Below are positions 30,940 through 39,380 of a DNA stretch of 64,000 nucleotides, one piece after another. Source of the stretch: Acidobacteriota bacterium (GTDB lineage Bacteria > Acidobacteriota > Blastocatellia > RBC074); NCBI GenBank assembly GCA_016196035.1, contig JACPYM010000002.1:1-64000 (forward strand), in the 5' to 3' direction. Both the position numbers and the translations under genes were made by a program. Below the pieces are notes generated by a model. The model was not told where the DNA came from. It saw only the letters and a list, made by a program, of their open reading frames with translations, and did no database searches. Position 1 is the first letter of the stretch; every line of letters starts with the position of its first letter.

Positions 30940-31869
30940 TCAAATTTGCCCCAATTCACGCGCAAACGGATTGCTATCCTGCCAACCCGTCTTGCCCGTG
31001 CGGCGATAATGTTCCAGCCGCCGCCGCGCAACTTCGGCAAAGAGCGGATCAATATCCATTGTCAGACAGCGCCGTCCGGTCAATTCGCACGCCAAGAGCG
31101 TCGTGCCTGAATGGGCGAAGAAATCAAGCACGACATCGCCCGGTTGCGAACTGGCTTCGATAATGCGCGTAATGGCCTTGAGCGGCTTTTGCGCGTAACA
31201 GCCGTTGACGTTCTCTGCCATACGGTAAAAGACTTGTTGCACATCAATCCAGACATTGCCCGCGCGTAAGGTCGGGGCTTTGCCGCGCGCGGCATTCTCG
31301 GTACGTTGCCCACCGACTTCTTTGAAATAGCCGCGCAGTGTTTTTGGCAGATCGGTGTATTGCGGCGTAAAAGGCGGCTTGCCTTTGGTGTAATAGAGCA
31401 ACTCCTGCCGCACGCTCATCCAGTTTTGCTGTGTGCCGTAACCGCGTTGGTTGCGCAACGTGATGAAGCTGCGCGCAGTAAAACCGGTCGCGCGCATCAT
31501 CAGCATGATTTCAGGCAAGGGTGCAAAATCAGCGCGCTGATCGGCGCCCAGCCACAGATACAAACTGCTGTCCGCCGCCAACACCTGTTCGGTGTGGTGA
31601 GTGACCCGCGCGCACCAAGCGGTGAACTCATCCACCTTGCGCTGTTCAAACGCGATGAAGTTGTAGGGTACATCGTGAATCGCCAGCACAGCGCGTTGCC
31701 GACCGCACAGCTTTTTCACGTCTGCCCATTGCGCCGCATCCAGGCAGCCGAGGCGATGCCCTTGGCGCTTGTCCTGCCAGATTTCGCCGGGTTGCAGACG
31801 GCAGAGCGGCAGCAGTTTTTCACGGATTTCGGACGGATGATCCAGGCGCGGCAGTGGGTGGTGAAACAT
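30940..31869 (-). CDS. DNA methyltransferase, beta-class N6_N4_Mtase
   Basis: A 309-residue solitary DNA methyltransferase. Motif IV comes first (HDVPYNF, a variant of DPPY), and the AdoMet-binding motif I near the C-terminus (VLDFFAHSGTTLLACELTGRRC), the order of the beta class. The catalytic tyrosine and asparagine side of motif IV is kept but the second residue is Val instead of Pro. No restriction gene lies beside it, so it may be regulatory, protective or a remnant. The frame opens upstream to 31971, but that part lies inside a repeat element, so I start at ATG 31869. Confidence 0.82.
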   Translation of the reverse strand: MFHHPLPRLDHPSEIREKLLPLCRLQPGEIWQDKRQGHRLGCLDAAQWADVKKLCGRQRAVLAIHDVPYNFIAFEQRKVDEFTAWCARVTHHTEQVLAADSSLYLWLGADQRADFAPLPEIMLMMRATGFTARSFITLRNQRGYGTQQNWMSVRQELLYYTKGKPPFTPQYTDLPKTLRGYFKEVGGQRTENAARGKAPTLRAGNVWIDVQQVFYRMAENVNGCYAQKPLKAITRIIEASSQPGDVVLDFFAHSGTTLLACELTGRRCLTMDIDPLFAEVARRRLEHYRRTGKTGWQDSNPFARELGQI

Positions 31870-31879
31870 CAGGCTCAAG

Positions 31880-32003
31880 CCTGGGTACGCACGCATCCTT
31901 GCGTGCGATCTTGGCAAAAGGCGGATAGATGCCGAAGGGAATCCTTTCAGCCTCAAGCCATCTGACGCCAAAGCAGCACGTTCACGAAGCGTGCGTACCC
32001 AGG
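31880..32003. repeat. 124-bp element with 15-bp terminal inverted repeats
   Basis: Ends CCTGGGTACGCACGC (31880-31894) and its exact complement (31989-32003). A second internal hairpin (CGCACGC / GCGTGCG) overlaps the left end. It has the size and shape of a MITE or palindromic intergenic element. I see no clear target duplication. It occupies most of the gap between the methyltransferase and the radical SAM gene. Confidence 0.75.
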
Positions 32004-32103
32004 GGAAAATTAGTTTGACTTTGCGTTGGCGGATAACGCTAAATACTTCGCTTAGTTACCACAACGCATTCAAATTGAAGCGGCGTATCTGAAAGAGAGC
32101 CTT

Positions 32104-33255
32104 ATGGATTACAACCTGGAATTAGTCAAACGCTATGGCAAAGTGTTGCTGGGCGGCGTGACCTCGCCCGTCATCTTGAACATTCTGATCACCTCGGTCT
32201 GCGACATGCGCTGCTCGCACTGCTTCTATACCGAAGAACTCGACGACAAGCCGCGCAAAAAACTGCAAATGACCACCGCCGAACTGCAACGCATTAGCGA
32301 AACGCTCGGCGGCAGCCTGCCGATTCTGATCATCGCGGGCGGCGAGCCTTTCACCCGCAAAGACCTGCCCGAAGTCGTGCGCGCCTTTTACGAAAACAAC
32401 CAGTTGGAATCGGTCTACCTGATGTCGAACGGCGGCATCCAGCAGCGCATCATGCCCGATGTGCAACGCATCCTGGACGAATGCCCGAAGCTCAACGTCA
32501 CTGTCGCGCTCGGCATTGACGGCCTGAAAGAAGACCACGAAAAGATTCGCGGCAAAGCTGGCAGTTGGGACAAGGCCATCTCGACCGCGCGCCAGTTGCA
32601 GGAAATCCAACGCGAGATTCCGCGCCTGGACGTGCAGACCTGCACCTGCTTTATGAACTCGAATCAGGAGCGCATCTTCGACTGGTACGACTTCCTGCGC
32701 CACGAACTGAAGCCCGACAAGATCAACGTCAATTACATCCGCCCGCCCTCCAAAGACGCGCGTGAGTTGAACATTGACCTCAACCGTTACCGCCAGCTTT
32801 CGGCGCTGATTGACGACGATTCGCAGCATGGCGTCATCAAGAACCACTACAAAGGCAAGGGCGGTTACTTCAAAGCGGCGGTGGATATTTACATGCACGA
32901 ACTGATCGCGCGCACCGAAGAGCAGCACAAAGCCCAATTGCGTTGCCACGCGGGCACGACGGGCGGCGTGATCTATGACGAGGGCACCGTGTCTAGTTGC
33001 GAGAAGCTCGACCCCATCGGCAACTTGCGCGATTACAACTGGGATTTCTGGGCGCTCTGGAATTCGCCGGAGATGAAAGTGCGGCGCGCGCACGTCAAAG
33101 ATGGCTGCTATTGCACGCACGAATCGAATTGTTATTACCCGTCGCTGGCGTTTAATCCGAAGCACTTGATTCAGATCAAGAAGCTGGAGCGGCAGTTGAA
33201 GAAGTCGCATCGGGGCGAGGTTGATGGCAAAATGATTCCAGCCAACGCTGTTTAG
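32104..33255 (+). CDS. Radical SAM protein with SPASM-like C-terminus
   Basis: A 383-residue radical SAM enzyme. The 4Fe-4S motif is CDMRCSHC (three, then two residues between cysteines), followed by the AdoMet-binding IIAGGEPF. The C-terminal part has six or more further cysteines (RCHAGTTG, SSCEKL, DGCYCTHESNCYYP) consistent with auxiliary clusters of SPASM or twitch type. Such enzymes modify peptides, cofactors or proteins. Three small genes of unknown function follow on the same strand. It may be a peptide-maturing or lipid-linked enzyme, but no substrate is evident. Confidence 0.88.
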   Translation: MDYNLELVKRYGKVLLGGVTSPVILNILITSVCDMRCSHCFYTEELDDKPRKKLQMTTAELQRISETLGGSLPILIIAGGEPFTRKDLPEVVRAFYENNQLESVYLMSNGGIQQRIMPDVQRILDECPKLNVTVALGIDGLKEDHEKIRGKAGSWDKAISTARQLQEIQREIPRLDVQTCTCFMNSNQERIFDWYDFLRHELKPDKINVNYIRPPSKDARELNIDLNRYRQLSALIDDDSQHGVIKNHYKGKGGYFKAAVDIYMHELIARTEEQHKAQLRCHAGTTGGVIYDEGTVSSCEKLDPIGNLRDYNWDFWALWNSPEMKVRRAHVKDGCYCTHESNCYYPSLAFNPKHLIQIKKLERQLKKSHRGEVDGKMIPANAV

Positions 33256-33287
33256 CTGTGGCCAACCAACTGAAAGGAGTCAAGACA

Positions 33288-33503
33288 ATGAACGAACCGA
33301 TTAAGGCTGAATCCGGTGAGCAGCTTTTTCCATTTACGCTTGAGCAAGCAGAGGCGGTAGGCCTCGGTGAATTTCTGCGCGCCGCAAACACTGAGTTGGC
33401 AGGCATTCTTCAGCGCATCGCCGCCTCCCGCGAAGAGAGCGCTCGACTCGCCGCCCAGAGTGAGGAAGTGATGAGTAAGCTCCGGAAGGATTGGCTATGT
33501 TAA
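33288..33503 (+). CDS. Small helical protein downstream of the radical SAM gene
   Basis: A 71-residue, mostly helical, charged protein (FTLEQAEAVGLGEFLRAA early, coiled-coil-like RIAASREESARLAAQSEE later) that ends in cysteine (RKDWLC). AAAGGAG lies 8 nt before the ATG at 33288. It overlaps the next gene's start by 7 nt, so both are translationally coupled. Function unknown. Confidence 0.7.
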   Translation: MNEPIKAESGEQLFPFTLEQAEAVGLGEFLRAANTELAGILQRIAASREESARLAAQSEEVMSKLRKDWLC

Positions 33504-33742
33504 AAGACTTCTTCGCTTTCTTTCAGCACACGCTGACGGTGGCAAAAGACCACGAACGGCTGCGGAAAGACATTGAGCAACTCGAGCGCACACAGGTTGA
33601 GCACGGATTGTTGCTGCAACGGCTGGCCGACCAAATCATCATGAACCAACGGCACGACCAGGATGCGCGGGAGAAACTGGCGTTGCAGCTTCAAGTTGAA
33701 CTGCTCAAGTTTGAAAAGCGTTTGCCACCTGCTGACAAATAA
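33497..33742 (+). CDS. Small coiled-coil protein
   Basis: An 81-residue protein that is nearly all helix: an amphipathic N-terminus (MLKDFFAFFQHTL) and a long heptad-like region (LRKDIEQLERTQVEHGLLLQ). GGAAGGA precedes the ATG by 6 nt. It overlaps the upstream small gene by 7 nt. The amphipathic start could sit on the membrane. No family recognised. Confidence 0.7.
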   Translation: MLKDFFAFFQHTLTVAKDHERLRKDIEQLERTQVEHGLLLQRLADQIIMNQRHDQDAREKLALQLQVELLKFEKRLPPADK

Positions 33743-33792
33743 TGATGGTAAAAAATCACCTGCGCAAAAGGTATTAACTAGAGGGGTTTATC

Positions 33793-34287
33793 ATGTGGAA
33801 TCCTCTGCAACACAGCGACGAAGAGAATACGCTCTGGAGTTGGTTAAGAGCCGTTGAGTGGGGACGATGGCCGATTTTCATGTCCCAGCCATTGGCTCCG
33901 ATAGCATTGCTATTTTTATCGTGGAAAGCAGTTGTTCTTGTAGTTGTCACCTTAAATATTTTGTGGGCAATGTTGATAAGGTACAACTTCGTTAGCGTCA
34001 GCGCAGCAGATTTTGGAGTGATTTTTATAAGGTTGAAATGGCTTGTTTGCCCTATGACCTGTTTCTATCTCTACCACAACGGCGAAACTACCAAAGCCGC
34101 GGTCGCTTTATTTTGGCCTCTTATCATTTTTGTTATTGGCATCATTCCAACCGTCCAGGTAGGCAGGATTCAAAAGATGTTTATGTATAGGTTGGGTTAT
34201 GAATTTAGTGAATCAGGGATAAAACCGAAAGACCAAAAACAAAGTGATGCTACTCAAATGTCAAATTTATTTTTCGGTGACCATTAA
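33793..34287 (+). CDS. Hypothetical membrane protein, AT-rich
   Basis: A 164-residue protein with three or four hydrophobic segments (about residues 34-64, 76-94 and 103-122). AGAGGGG lies 6 nt before the ATG. Its DNA is markedly AT-richer than the genes on both sides, which suggests later acquisition. No family recognised; read in the same direction as the radical SAM cluster. Confidence 0.7.
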   Translation: MWNPLQHSDEENTLWSWLRAVEWGRWPIFMSQPLAPIALLFLSWKAVVLVVVTLNILWAMLIRYNFVSVSAADFGVIFIRLKWLVCPMTCFYLYHNGETTKAAVALFWPLIIFVIGIIPTVQVGRIQKMFMYRLGYEFSESGIKPKDQKQSDATQMSNLFFGDH

Positions 34288-34368
34288 AAACCCTTTGGGG
34301 GTGAAAATCACTCGTAATCCAATGCATATTTCAGAGTGGATGTTAGACGTTGATTGTGACAGGTAACT

Positions 34369-35598
34369 ATGACCAGCGAAACCACCCCCAAATTTCTCAT
34401 CATCACCTCTGACACCGGCGGCGGCCACGCCTCTGCCGCCAGTGCGATTGCGGACGGCTTGAAACGCTTTGCCGCGCCGGAGTGTCTGGTCAATATCGCG
34501 CGCGCCATTGAGGAATCGCACCTGCTCGCGCAGAAGTGCGCCGATTTTTATAACTACCTGCTGCGCCATCATCAGCCGTTGATGAAGTATTACTACTGGG
34601 CCATCGAACGCTTCCGCCCCAACGAATCAAACTTTATCTATCGGGTGACTTCGCGTTATGTGAAACAGTTGTTCGAGAAATACTGCCCGCAGGTGGTCGT
34701 CTCGGTACATCCGATGACGCAGCACTTCTTTGGGCGGGCCTTGCGCGAATTGGGGCTGCTCGACCGCATTCCGCTGGTCACAGTCGTGACCGATCCTTGC
34801 TACGGATTTTGGCGTGGCTGGGCTTGCGAAGAAGTCAGCCTGTACCTGGTCGCCACCGAAGAAGCCCAACAGCAACTGCTGGATTACGGCGTGCCGGCGG
34901 AGAAGATCAAAATTTGCGGCATCCCGATTCATCCGAAATTTCAGCACCAAACTGATGATGAGCGCACCGCCGCGCGCGCCGAGCTTGGGCTTGATCCTGA
35001 AAAGTTCACGATGTTCATCAACGCCGGTTGGGTCGGCGGCGGCAATATCCCGCGTATCTTTGAACAGATGGTCGAACAGGGCGAGCAGTTAAAAAACGCC
35101 CAGGCCGTCTTTCTGGCTGGACGTAATGAACCGTTGCGCGCACAGATCACCAGGCTGGCGCAGCGCGCCGCTTTCCCGACCAAAGTCATCGGCTATACCA
35201 ACGCGATGGAAAAATTGATGGGCGCAGCAGATGTGATGGTCTCTAAGCTGGGCGGGCTGACGACGTTTGAGGCGTTGGCTTCGCGCTTGCCGATCATTGC
35301 CGACACGACGACTCCGCCCATGCCGCAGGAATCGCAGACGGCCGGTCTGGTCGCGCGCCATCGCGCGGGGATTTTGCTAAACCAGACCAAAGACATCGTG
35401 CCGATCATGCGCCGCTTGCTAAACGATCCGGCCGAACACGCGGCCATGAAACTGGCGGCGGCGAAAATTGCAATTCCCGATGCCACCCAACGCATCGTCA
35501 AAGAGTTGATGAAAAAAGTCGAAGAGCACAACCCCATCAAACCTTTCATCAAACCGCTGGCCAAACCGGCGGTTGAATTGGAGGCCGAACGCGGCTAA
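34369..35598 (+). CDS. MGDG-synthase-like glycosyltransferase (GT28 type)
   Basis: A 409-residue GT-B glycosyltransferase. The N-terminal domain has the diacylglycerol glycosyltransferase signature TSDTGGGHASAASAIADGL and the paired motif VSVHPMTQHFFGRAL; the C-terminal nucleotide-sugar domain has NAGWVGGGN, VIGYTNAMEKLMGAADVMVSKLGG split by its usual turn, and TTFEALASRLPII. Enzymes of this type transfer galactose or glucose from UDP-sugars to diacylglycerol at the membrane face. It therefore probably makes a glycolipid. Sugar and acceptor cannot be fixed from sequence. Confidence 0.88.
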   Translation: MTSETTPKFLIITSDTGGGHASAASAIADGLKRFAAPECLVNIARAIEESHLLAQKCADFYNYLLRHHQPLMKYYYWAIERFRPNESNFIYRVTSRYVKQLFEKYCPQVVVSVHPMTQHFFGRALRELGLLDRIPLVTVVTDPCYGFWRGWACEEVSLYLVATEEAQQQLLDYGVPAEKIKICGIPIHPKFQHQTDDERTAARAELGLDPEKFTMFINAGWVGGGNIPRIFEQMVEQGEQLKNAQAVFLAGRNEPLRAQITRLAQRAAFPTKVIGYTNAMEKLMGAADVMVSKLGGLTTFEALASRLPIIADTTTPPMPQESQTAGLVARHRAGILLNQTKDIVPIMRRLLNDPAEHAAMKLAAAKIAIPDATQRIVKELMKKVEEHNPIKPFIKPLAKPAVELEAERG

Positions 35599-35712
35599 CA
35601 CCAAATCGCACCACACGCTTCGCGCGTCTCCTCGGCAGCGGCTTTCTTGTCACTGACCACTACGCTATCATCCCGCCTTCTTTTCGGCATCTTCCAAACT
35701 TACTACTCAACT

Positions 35713-36462
35713 ATGGGACTCTTACTCGAAGGGAAAAAGGCACTCATCACTGGCGGCACGCGCGGCATCGGACGCGCGCTTTGCGAAATCTTCGCCCGCG
35801 AAGGCGCGGACATCGCTTTCAATTATAACCTGCGTGACGACCTGGCCGCCGAGGTCATCGCCAAGGTCGAAGCGTTGGGCCGCCGCGCACTGGCCTTCAA
35901 AGTGCCCGTCACCGACCGCCCCGGCATCAACAAAATGGTGCGCCACATTCGCGAAGAGTTTGGCCGCATTGACGTGCTGGTCAACAACGCCGCCATCAAT
36001 CGCGGTGACATCTTCGCCACCACCACCCCGCACGCCTGGGACGAAGTCATCAATACCAACATCAACGGTGTTTTCAACGTCACCAAGCCCGTCTTCAAAA
36101 TCATGCTGCGCCAGCGCGCCGGCAACATCCTGAACCTGACCAGCATCGGCGCGATCCGTTCGCTGCCGACCGCCGTGCATTACGCCACGTCCAAAGCCGC
36201 CATCATCGGTTTCACCAAATGCCTCTCGCGCGAAGCCGCGCCTTTCGGTGTCACGGTCAACGCGATTGCCGCCGGCCTCTTCGACACGGACCTAGCCGAC
36301 GCGCTGCCAGCGCGGTTGATGGAAATGCATAAGGTCTGGGTCGCGCGCAACCGCCTGGGCCATCCCGAAGAGCTGGCCGAATTCGCCGCGTTCATGGTTT
36401 CAGATCGCAACAGCTATATGGTCGGCGAAGTCGTAACGGTGGATGGCGGTAGTGTGACGTGA
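35713..36462 (+). CDS. Short-chain dehydrogenase/reductase, FabG-like
   Basis: A 249-residue classical SDR. Cofactor motif TGGTRGIG (13-20), NNAAINRG, and the active site Ser144, Tyr157 and Lys161 (HYATSK) are all in place; the C-terminus VVTVDGGS is typical. It reduces or oxidises a carbonyl/hydroxyl with NAD(P)H; FabG-type 3-oxoacyl-ACP reductase is the nearest well-known relative. The start ATG 35713 is chosen because the Rossmann fold begins right after; the upstream 22 codons are out of keeping with the family. Confidence 0.9.
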   Translation: MGLLLEGKKALITGGTRGIGRALCEIFAREGADIAFNYNLRDDLAAEVIAKVEALGRRALAFKVPVTDRPGINKMVRHIREEFGRIDVLVNNAAINRGDIFATTTPHAWDEVINTNINGVFNVTKPVFKIMLRQRAGNILNLTSIGAIRSLPTAVHYATSKAAIIGFTKCLSREAAPFGVTVNAIAAGLFDTDLADALPARLMEMHKVWVARNRLGHPEELAEFAAFMVSDRNSYMVGEVVTVDGGSVT

Positions 36463-36514
36463 TGCTTGCGGCTTGCGTGCTATAAGGCTTACGCAAAGTT
36501 GCAGACAAACGTGA

Positions 36515-36594
36515 CACAAGAGCATGGAGTTCAGGCTTCAGCCTGTGTGCACGCTCTCCAACACAGGCTGAAGCCTGAACTCCATGCTCTTGTG
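36515..36594. repeat. Long perfect inverted repeat, 34-bp arms
   Basis: Arms 36515-36548 and 36561-36594 are exact complements over 34 nt with a 12-nt loop; the arms start CACAAGAGCATGGAGT. A further short pair (TTACGCA at 36489, TGCGTAA at 36593) flanks it. This is a MITE-like or palindromic intergenic element that ends just before the PAP2 start codon. Confidence 0.85.
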
Positions 36595-36604
36595 CGTAAG
36601 TCCT

Positions 36605-37162
36605 ATGCTGAACCCAATCGCCGAATTTGATCGCACCTTCAGCCTGTGGGTTCACTCGCGCGCGCAACCCTGGCTGGATGCCTGGATGAGCGCGCTCACG
36701 CGCGGCGGCGAGCCGCGGACGTTATTGCTCTTTGCCTTGCTGTGCGGCGCGTTCCTGCTCATCCGGCAGCGGCGCAAACGCGATCCCGCGCTGTTGTTGC
36801 TGGCTTTCAGCCTGAGCTATCTGATCAATCCCCAACTCAAACTCTTTTTCCAACGCGCCCGCCCGCAACTCTGGGACACCCTCATTGTGCGGCCTGGCGA
36901 TTACAGCTTCCCCAGTGGACACGCAACGTCGTCAATGGCAGTGTATGGCATGGTGGCGCTACTGCTGGCGCAAGCATGGCCGCGGTGGCGTTGGTATTTT
37001 TGGTTGAGCGCGGCCTTGTTGATCTCGCTGATTGGCTTCAGCCGCGTCTATCTCGGCGTGCACTGGCTGACCGATGTGCTGGGCGGATTCATGCTTGGCG
37101 GCGCGCTGGTTTACGCCATCGCCTTCCTCATTCGCCACTCAAATAAACATAACGCAAAATAA
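36605..37162 (+). CDS. PAP2-family phosphatase
   Basis: A 185-residue membrane phosphatase. The three PAP2 motifs are present: KLFFQRARPQ (motif 1), PSGHATSSM (motif 2) and SRVYLGVHWLTDVLGG (motif 3), within five or six helices. Likely substrates are phosphatidic acid or undecaprenyl pyrophosphate at the outer membrane face. Start ATG 36605; the element at 36515-36594 supplies its immediate upstream DNA. Its 3' end overlaps the opposing permease gene by 35 nt. Confidence 0.92.
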   Translation: MLNPIAEFDRTFSLWVHSRAQPWLDAWMSALTRGGEPRTLLLFALLCGAFLLIRQRRKRDPALLLLAFSLSYLINPQLKLFFQRARPQLWDTLIVRPGDYSFPSGHATSSMAVYGMVALLLAQAWPRWRWYFWLSAALLISLIGFSRVYLGVHWLTDVLGGFMLGGALVYAIAFLIRHSNKHNAK

Positions 37163-38453
37163 ACAGCACCGCTAACACATACACCATCGGACTCGCCTCG
37201 CGCGCCCGCCCCGTCAACACTTTCAGCAGGGCATAAAAGATAAAGCCCAGCGCCAAGCCATTCGCAATCGAAAACGTCAGCGGCATCGCCAGCAAAGTCA
37301 GAAACGCGGGCAAGGCTTCGGTCAAATCGTCCCATTTGATCGAGAGCACGGAGCGGATCATCAACGCGCCCACCAGCACCAAGGCCGGCGCCGTCGCAAT
37401 CGGCGGAATCGCTCCGGCAAGCGGCGCAAAAAACGTCGCCAGCAAAAACAGAAACGCGACGACAACTGCTGTCAAACCGGTGCGCCCGCCTTCGCTCACG
37501 CCGGTCGCGCTTTCGATATATGTCACCACCGTCGAAGTCCCAAACAGCGAACCGGCAATCGTCGCAATCGCATCGGCCAGCAAGGCGCGATTAACGCGCG
37601 GCAGTTTGCCCTCCGCCGTCAAATAGCCCGCCTGCTGCCCCAAGCCCATCAGCGAACCAATCGTGTCGAACATGTCCACGAACAGAAACACGAAGACGAT
37701 GTCGAGCAGCCCCACGCGCAACGCGCCGCGAATATCCAGTTGCAAAAACGCCGACTGCCAATCCGGTTTTTGAATCAATGCCGTCGGCGGTTTCGCCACG
37801 CCCAGCGCCATCGCCGCCACGGTCACGGCCAGAATGCCGATGATGATCGCGCTCTTGTAGCCGCGCGCCATCAGCGCCGCCGTTAGCAACAAACCAATCA
37901 GCATCAGCACGACCGGCTTCGACGTGATGTGCCCCAGCGTCACAAAGGTCGCGGGCGAAGCGATCACGATGCCCGCGTTCTTCAACCCGATAAACGCGAT
38001 GAACAGGCCGATGCCCGCCGCCACCGAGGTTTTCAATGTCAGCGGAATCGCATCCACGATCAACGTGCGAATGCGCGCCAGCGTTAAGACCAAAAACACT
38101 ACGCCAGAGATGAACACCGCGCCCAACGCTACGCGCCAATCGTGCCCCAGCCCTTTCACCACGGTGTAAGTGAAATAGGCGTTCAGCCCCATCCCCGGCG
38201 CTAGCGCGAAGGGATAATTCGCCAGCACGCCCATCAACAGCGATCCCACCGCCGAGGCCAGACACGTCGCAAACAAAGCGCCGGCAAACGGCACGCCCGC
38301 TTCGTTCAGAATCGCCGGGTTGACGAAGATGATGTAAGCCATCGTCAAAAACGTCGTAACTCCGGCAGCAATCTCGGTGCGGATGTCGGTGCCGTGCGCC
38401 GAAAGCTCGAAGAAACGTTCGAGCCTGGCTTGGCAAGAAGTGATAGCAGTCAT
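37128..38453 (-). CDS. NCS2-family purine permease (AzgA/PbuG-like)
   Basis: A 441-residue transporter with 12-14 helices of the adenine/guanine/hypoxanthine branch of nucleobase permeases. The hallmark stretch LAPGMGLNAYFTY is present, along with TMAYIIFVNPAIL near the start and ESATGVSEGGRTGLTAV later. It imports purine bases with protons. The ATG at 38453 lies 2 nt after the stop of the selenoprotein gene, implying coupled translation and perhaps a common role in nitrogen-compound use. Confidence 0.93.
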   Translation of the reverse strand: MTAITSCQARLERFFELSAHGTDIRTEIAAGVTTFLTMAYIIFVNPAILNEAGVPFAGALFATCLASAVGSLLMGVLANYPFALAPGMGLNAYFTYTVVKGLGHDWRVALGAVFISGVVFLVLTLARIRTLIVDAIPLTLKTSVAAGIGLFIAFIGLKNAGIVIASPATFVTLGHITSKPVVLMLIGLLLTAALMARGYKSAIIIGILAVTVAAMALGVAKPPTALIQKPDWQSAFLQLDIRGALRVGLLDIVFVFLFVDMFDTIGSLMGLGQQAGYLTAEGKLPRVNRALLADAIATIAGSLFGTSTVVTYIESATGVSEGGRTGLTAVVVAFLFLLATFFAPLAGAIPPIATAPALVLVGALMIRSVLSIKWDDLTEALPAFLTLLAMPLTFSIANGLALGFIFYALLKVLTGRAREASPMVYVLAVLFILRYVYLSGE

Positions 38454-38455
38454 AG

Positions 38456-39196
38456 TCAATCCATGAATTCCGCGAGCACAGGCACATCATTGCGCGGCAA
38501 CAATGCCAATGCCGCTGCAATCACACGGTGTTGCAATTCGACATTGTTCGGCGCGCCCAGCGGAAACCCCAGCGGGAACGGCACAAACAACGTGCGGGGC
38601 GGTTTGATAATCGCGGCGACCTCACGCAACAACGACAGCGAAACTGTTGTGATCCCTGCGCGTTCGAGCGCCGCTTGCACCAGACCGACCGTCTGGTTGC
38701 ACATCGGTCAGACGGGCGTCAGCAACGCCACTTCGACACCATCGTCGCGCAACCTGCGCGCCACCGCCGGGGCCGTCTCTTCAATCAATTTGCCGGGGCC
38801 GACAATCGAACCCATAAAACTGAAATGCCGATAGTTCAACGCGCCGATTACGCCCTGCGCCGTCAACTCACGAAACCGTTCGAGCGGGAAGGCCAGATTG
38901 CGGTCGGCCTCGATGCCCGTGTGGTCAAAGGCGTAGCTGCGATGCGATTCGATCAGCGTCGGCACATCCACGTCATTCGGGATTTCCCGAAATGACGTAT
39001 CGCCCATTTTGATCGAATGATCGAACTCAGCCTGTTCAGGTGTACGCAATCCGGCGGTCGTGACGAGGGCCACGCGCGCTTGGCTGAGCGGCTTCCGCAA
39101 CGGCGCGCACGGCACGGGGTCAAGCGTGTAGCGCGCGAACGGATAGCCTTTCATAAACAGCCTGACGTGCAGGCTGAGATCGTCGTAAGTTGCCAT
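38456..39196 (-). CDS. GrdB/PrdB-like selenoprotein, UGA decoded as selenocysteine
   Basis: A 246-residue member of the glycine/sarcosine/betaine/D-proline reductase selenoprotein B family, split in an ordinary reading by an in-frame TGA at 38708-38710 (residue 163). Around it the protein reads VALLTPV-U-PMCNQTVGLVQ, where Sec and Cys166 form the UxxC redox pair, placed exactly where family homologues carry Sec or Cys. The rest fits without a break: N-terminal ARVALVTTAGLRT, DHTGIEADRN, and C-terminal VPFPLGFPLGAP. A SECIS-like hairpin begins 7 nt after the UGA. The start is ATG 39196; the frame opens farther up to 39304. Likely a selenol-dependent reductase; substrate unknown. No sel genes are in the window, so the decoding machinery must lie elsewhere. 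Confidence 0.88.
38676..38701 (-). promoter_or_regulatory. Candidate bacterial SECIS element
   Basis: On the coding strand, ACCAGAC and GTCTGGT pair around the loop GGTCG, extended by TGC/GCA past one bulged A. The apical loop starts 17 nt after the UGA at 38708-38710, within the spacing known for bacterial SECIS elements, and opens with two G as expected. The structure is inferred by eye. Confidence 0.7.
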
Positions 39197-39288
39197 TTTT
39201 TTGTGAGATGAACGTGCTCGAACTGCGCGTCGTGTTTCTAGCACAGCCCTTAGGCAATGCCAACGTTGACCTGAGCAAGGCATTCCCA

Positions 39289-39380
39289 ATTCTTCATTCG
39301 CCATTCTACCTTCTCTTGCAGGAGGGCCCTCTCCAACAGCCTGCCTACTGCAAGAGAATGGAGAATGGCGAATGGAGAAT
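39289..39380. repeat. Imperfect inverted repeat, 33-nt arms
   Basis: Arms at 39289-39321 and 39348-39380 (CTGCAAGAGAATGGAGAATG at the right) pair with a few mismatches around a 26-nt spacer. It lies between two divergent genes and resembles the other palindromic intergenic elements in the window, though its sequence is different. Confidence 0.75.

Noticed and set aside
32122-33210. Minus-strand ORF of 362 codons opposite the radical SAM gene
   Set aside because: It mirrors the radical SAM reading frame almost end to end and has shadow-like composition; the plus-strand protein has clear catalytic motifs.
32104-33742. Classical RiPP cluster built on the radical SAM gene
   Set aside because: The two small proteins are long helical coiled coils without a leader/core boundary, Cys-rich or repeated core, and there is no peptidase or exporter beside them.
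38456-39196. UGA in the GrdB-like gene as a simple nonsense mutation or two separate genes
   Set aside because: The stop falls exactly at the known Sec/Cys position of the family, both halves are otherwise intact, and a SECIS-like hairpin is correctly placed; still, a genome check for Sec machinery is needed.
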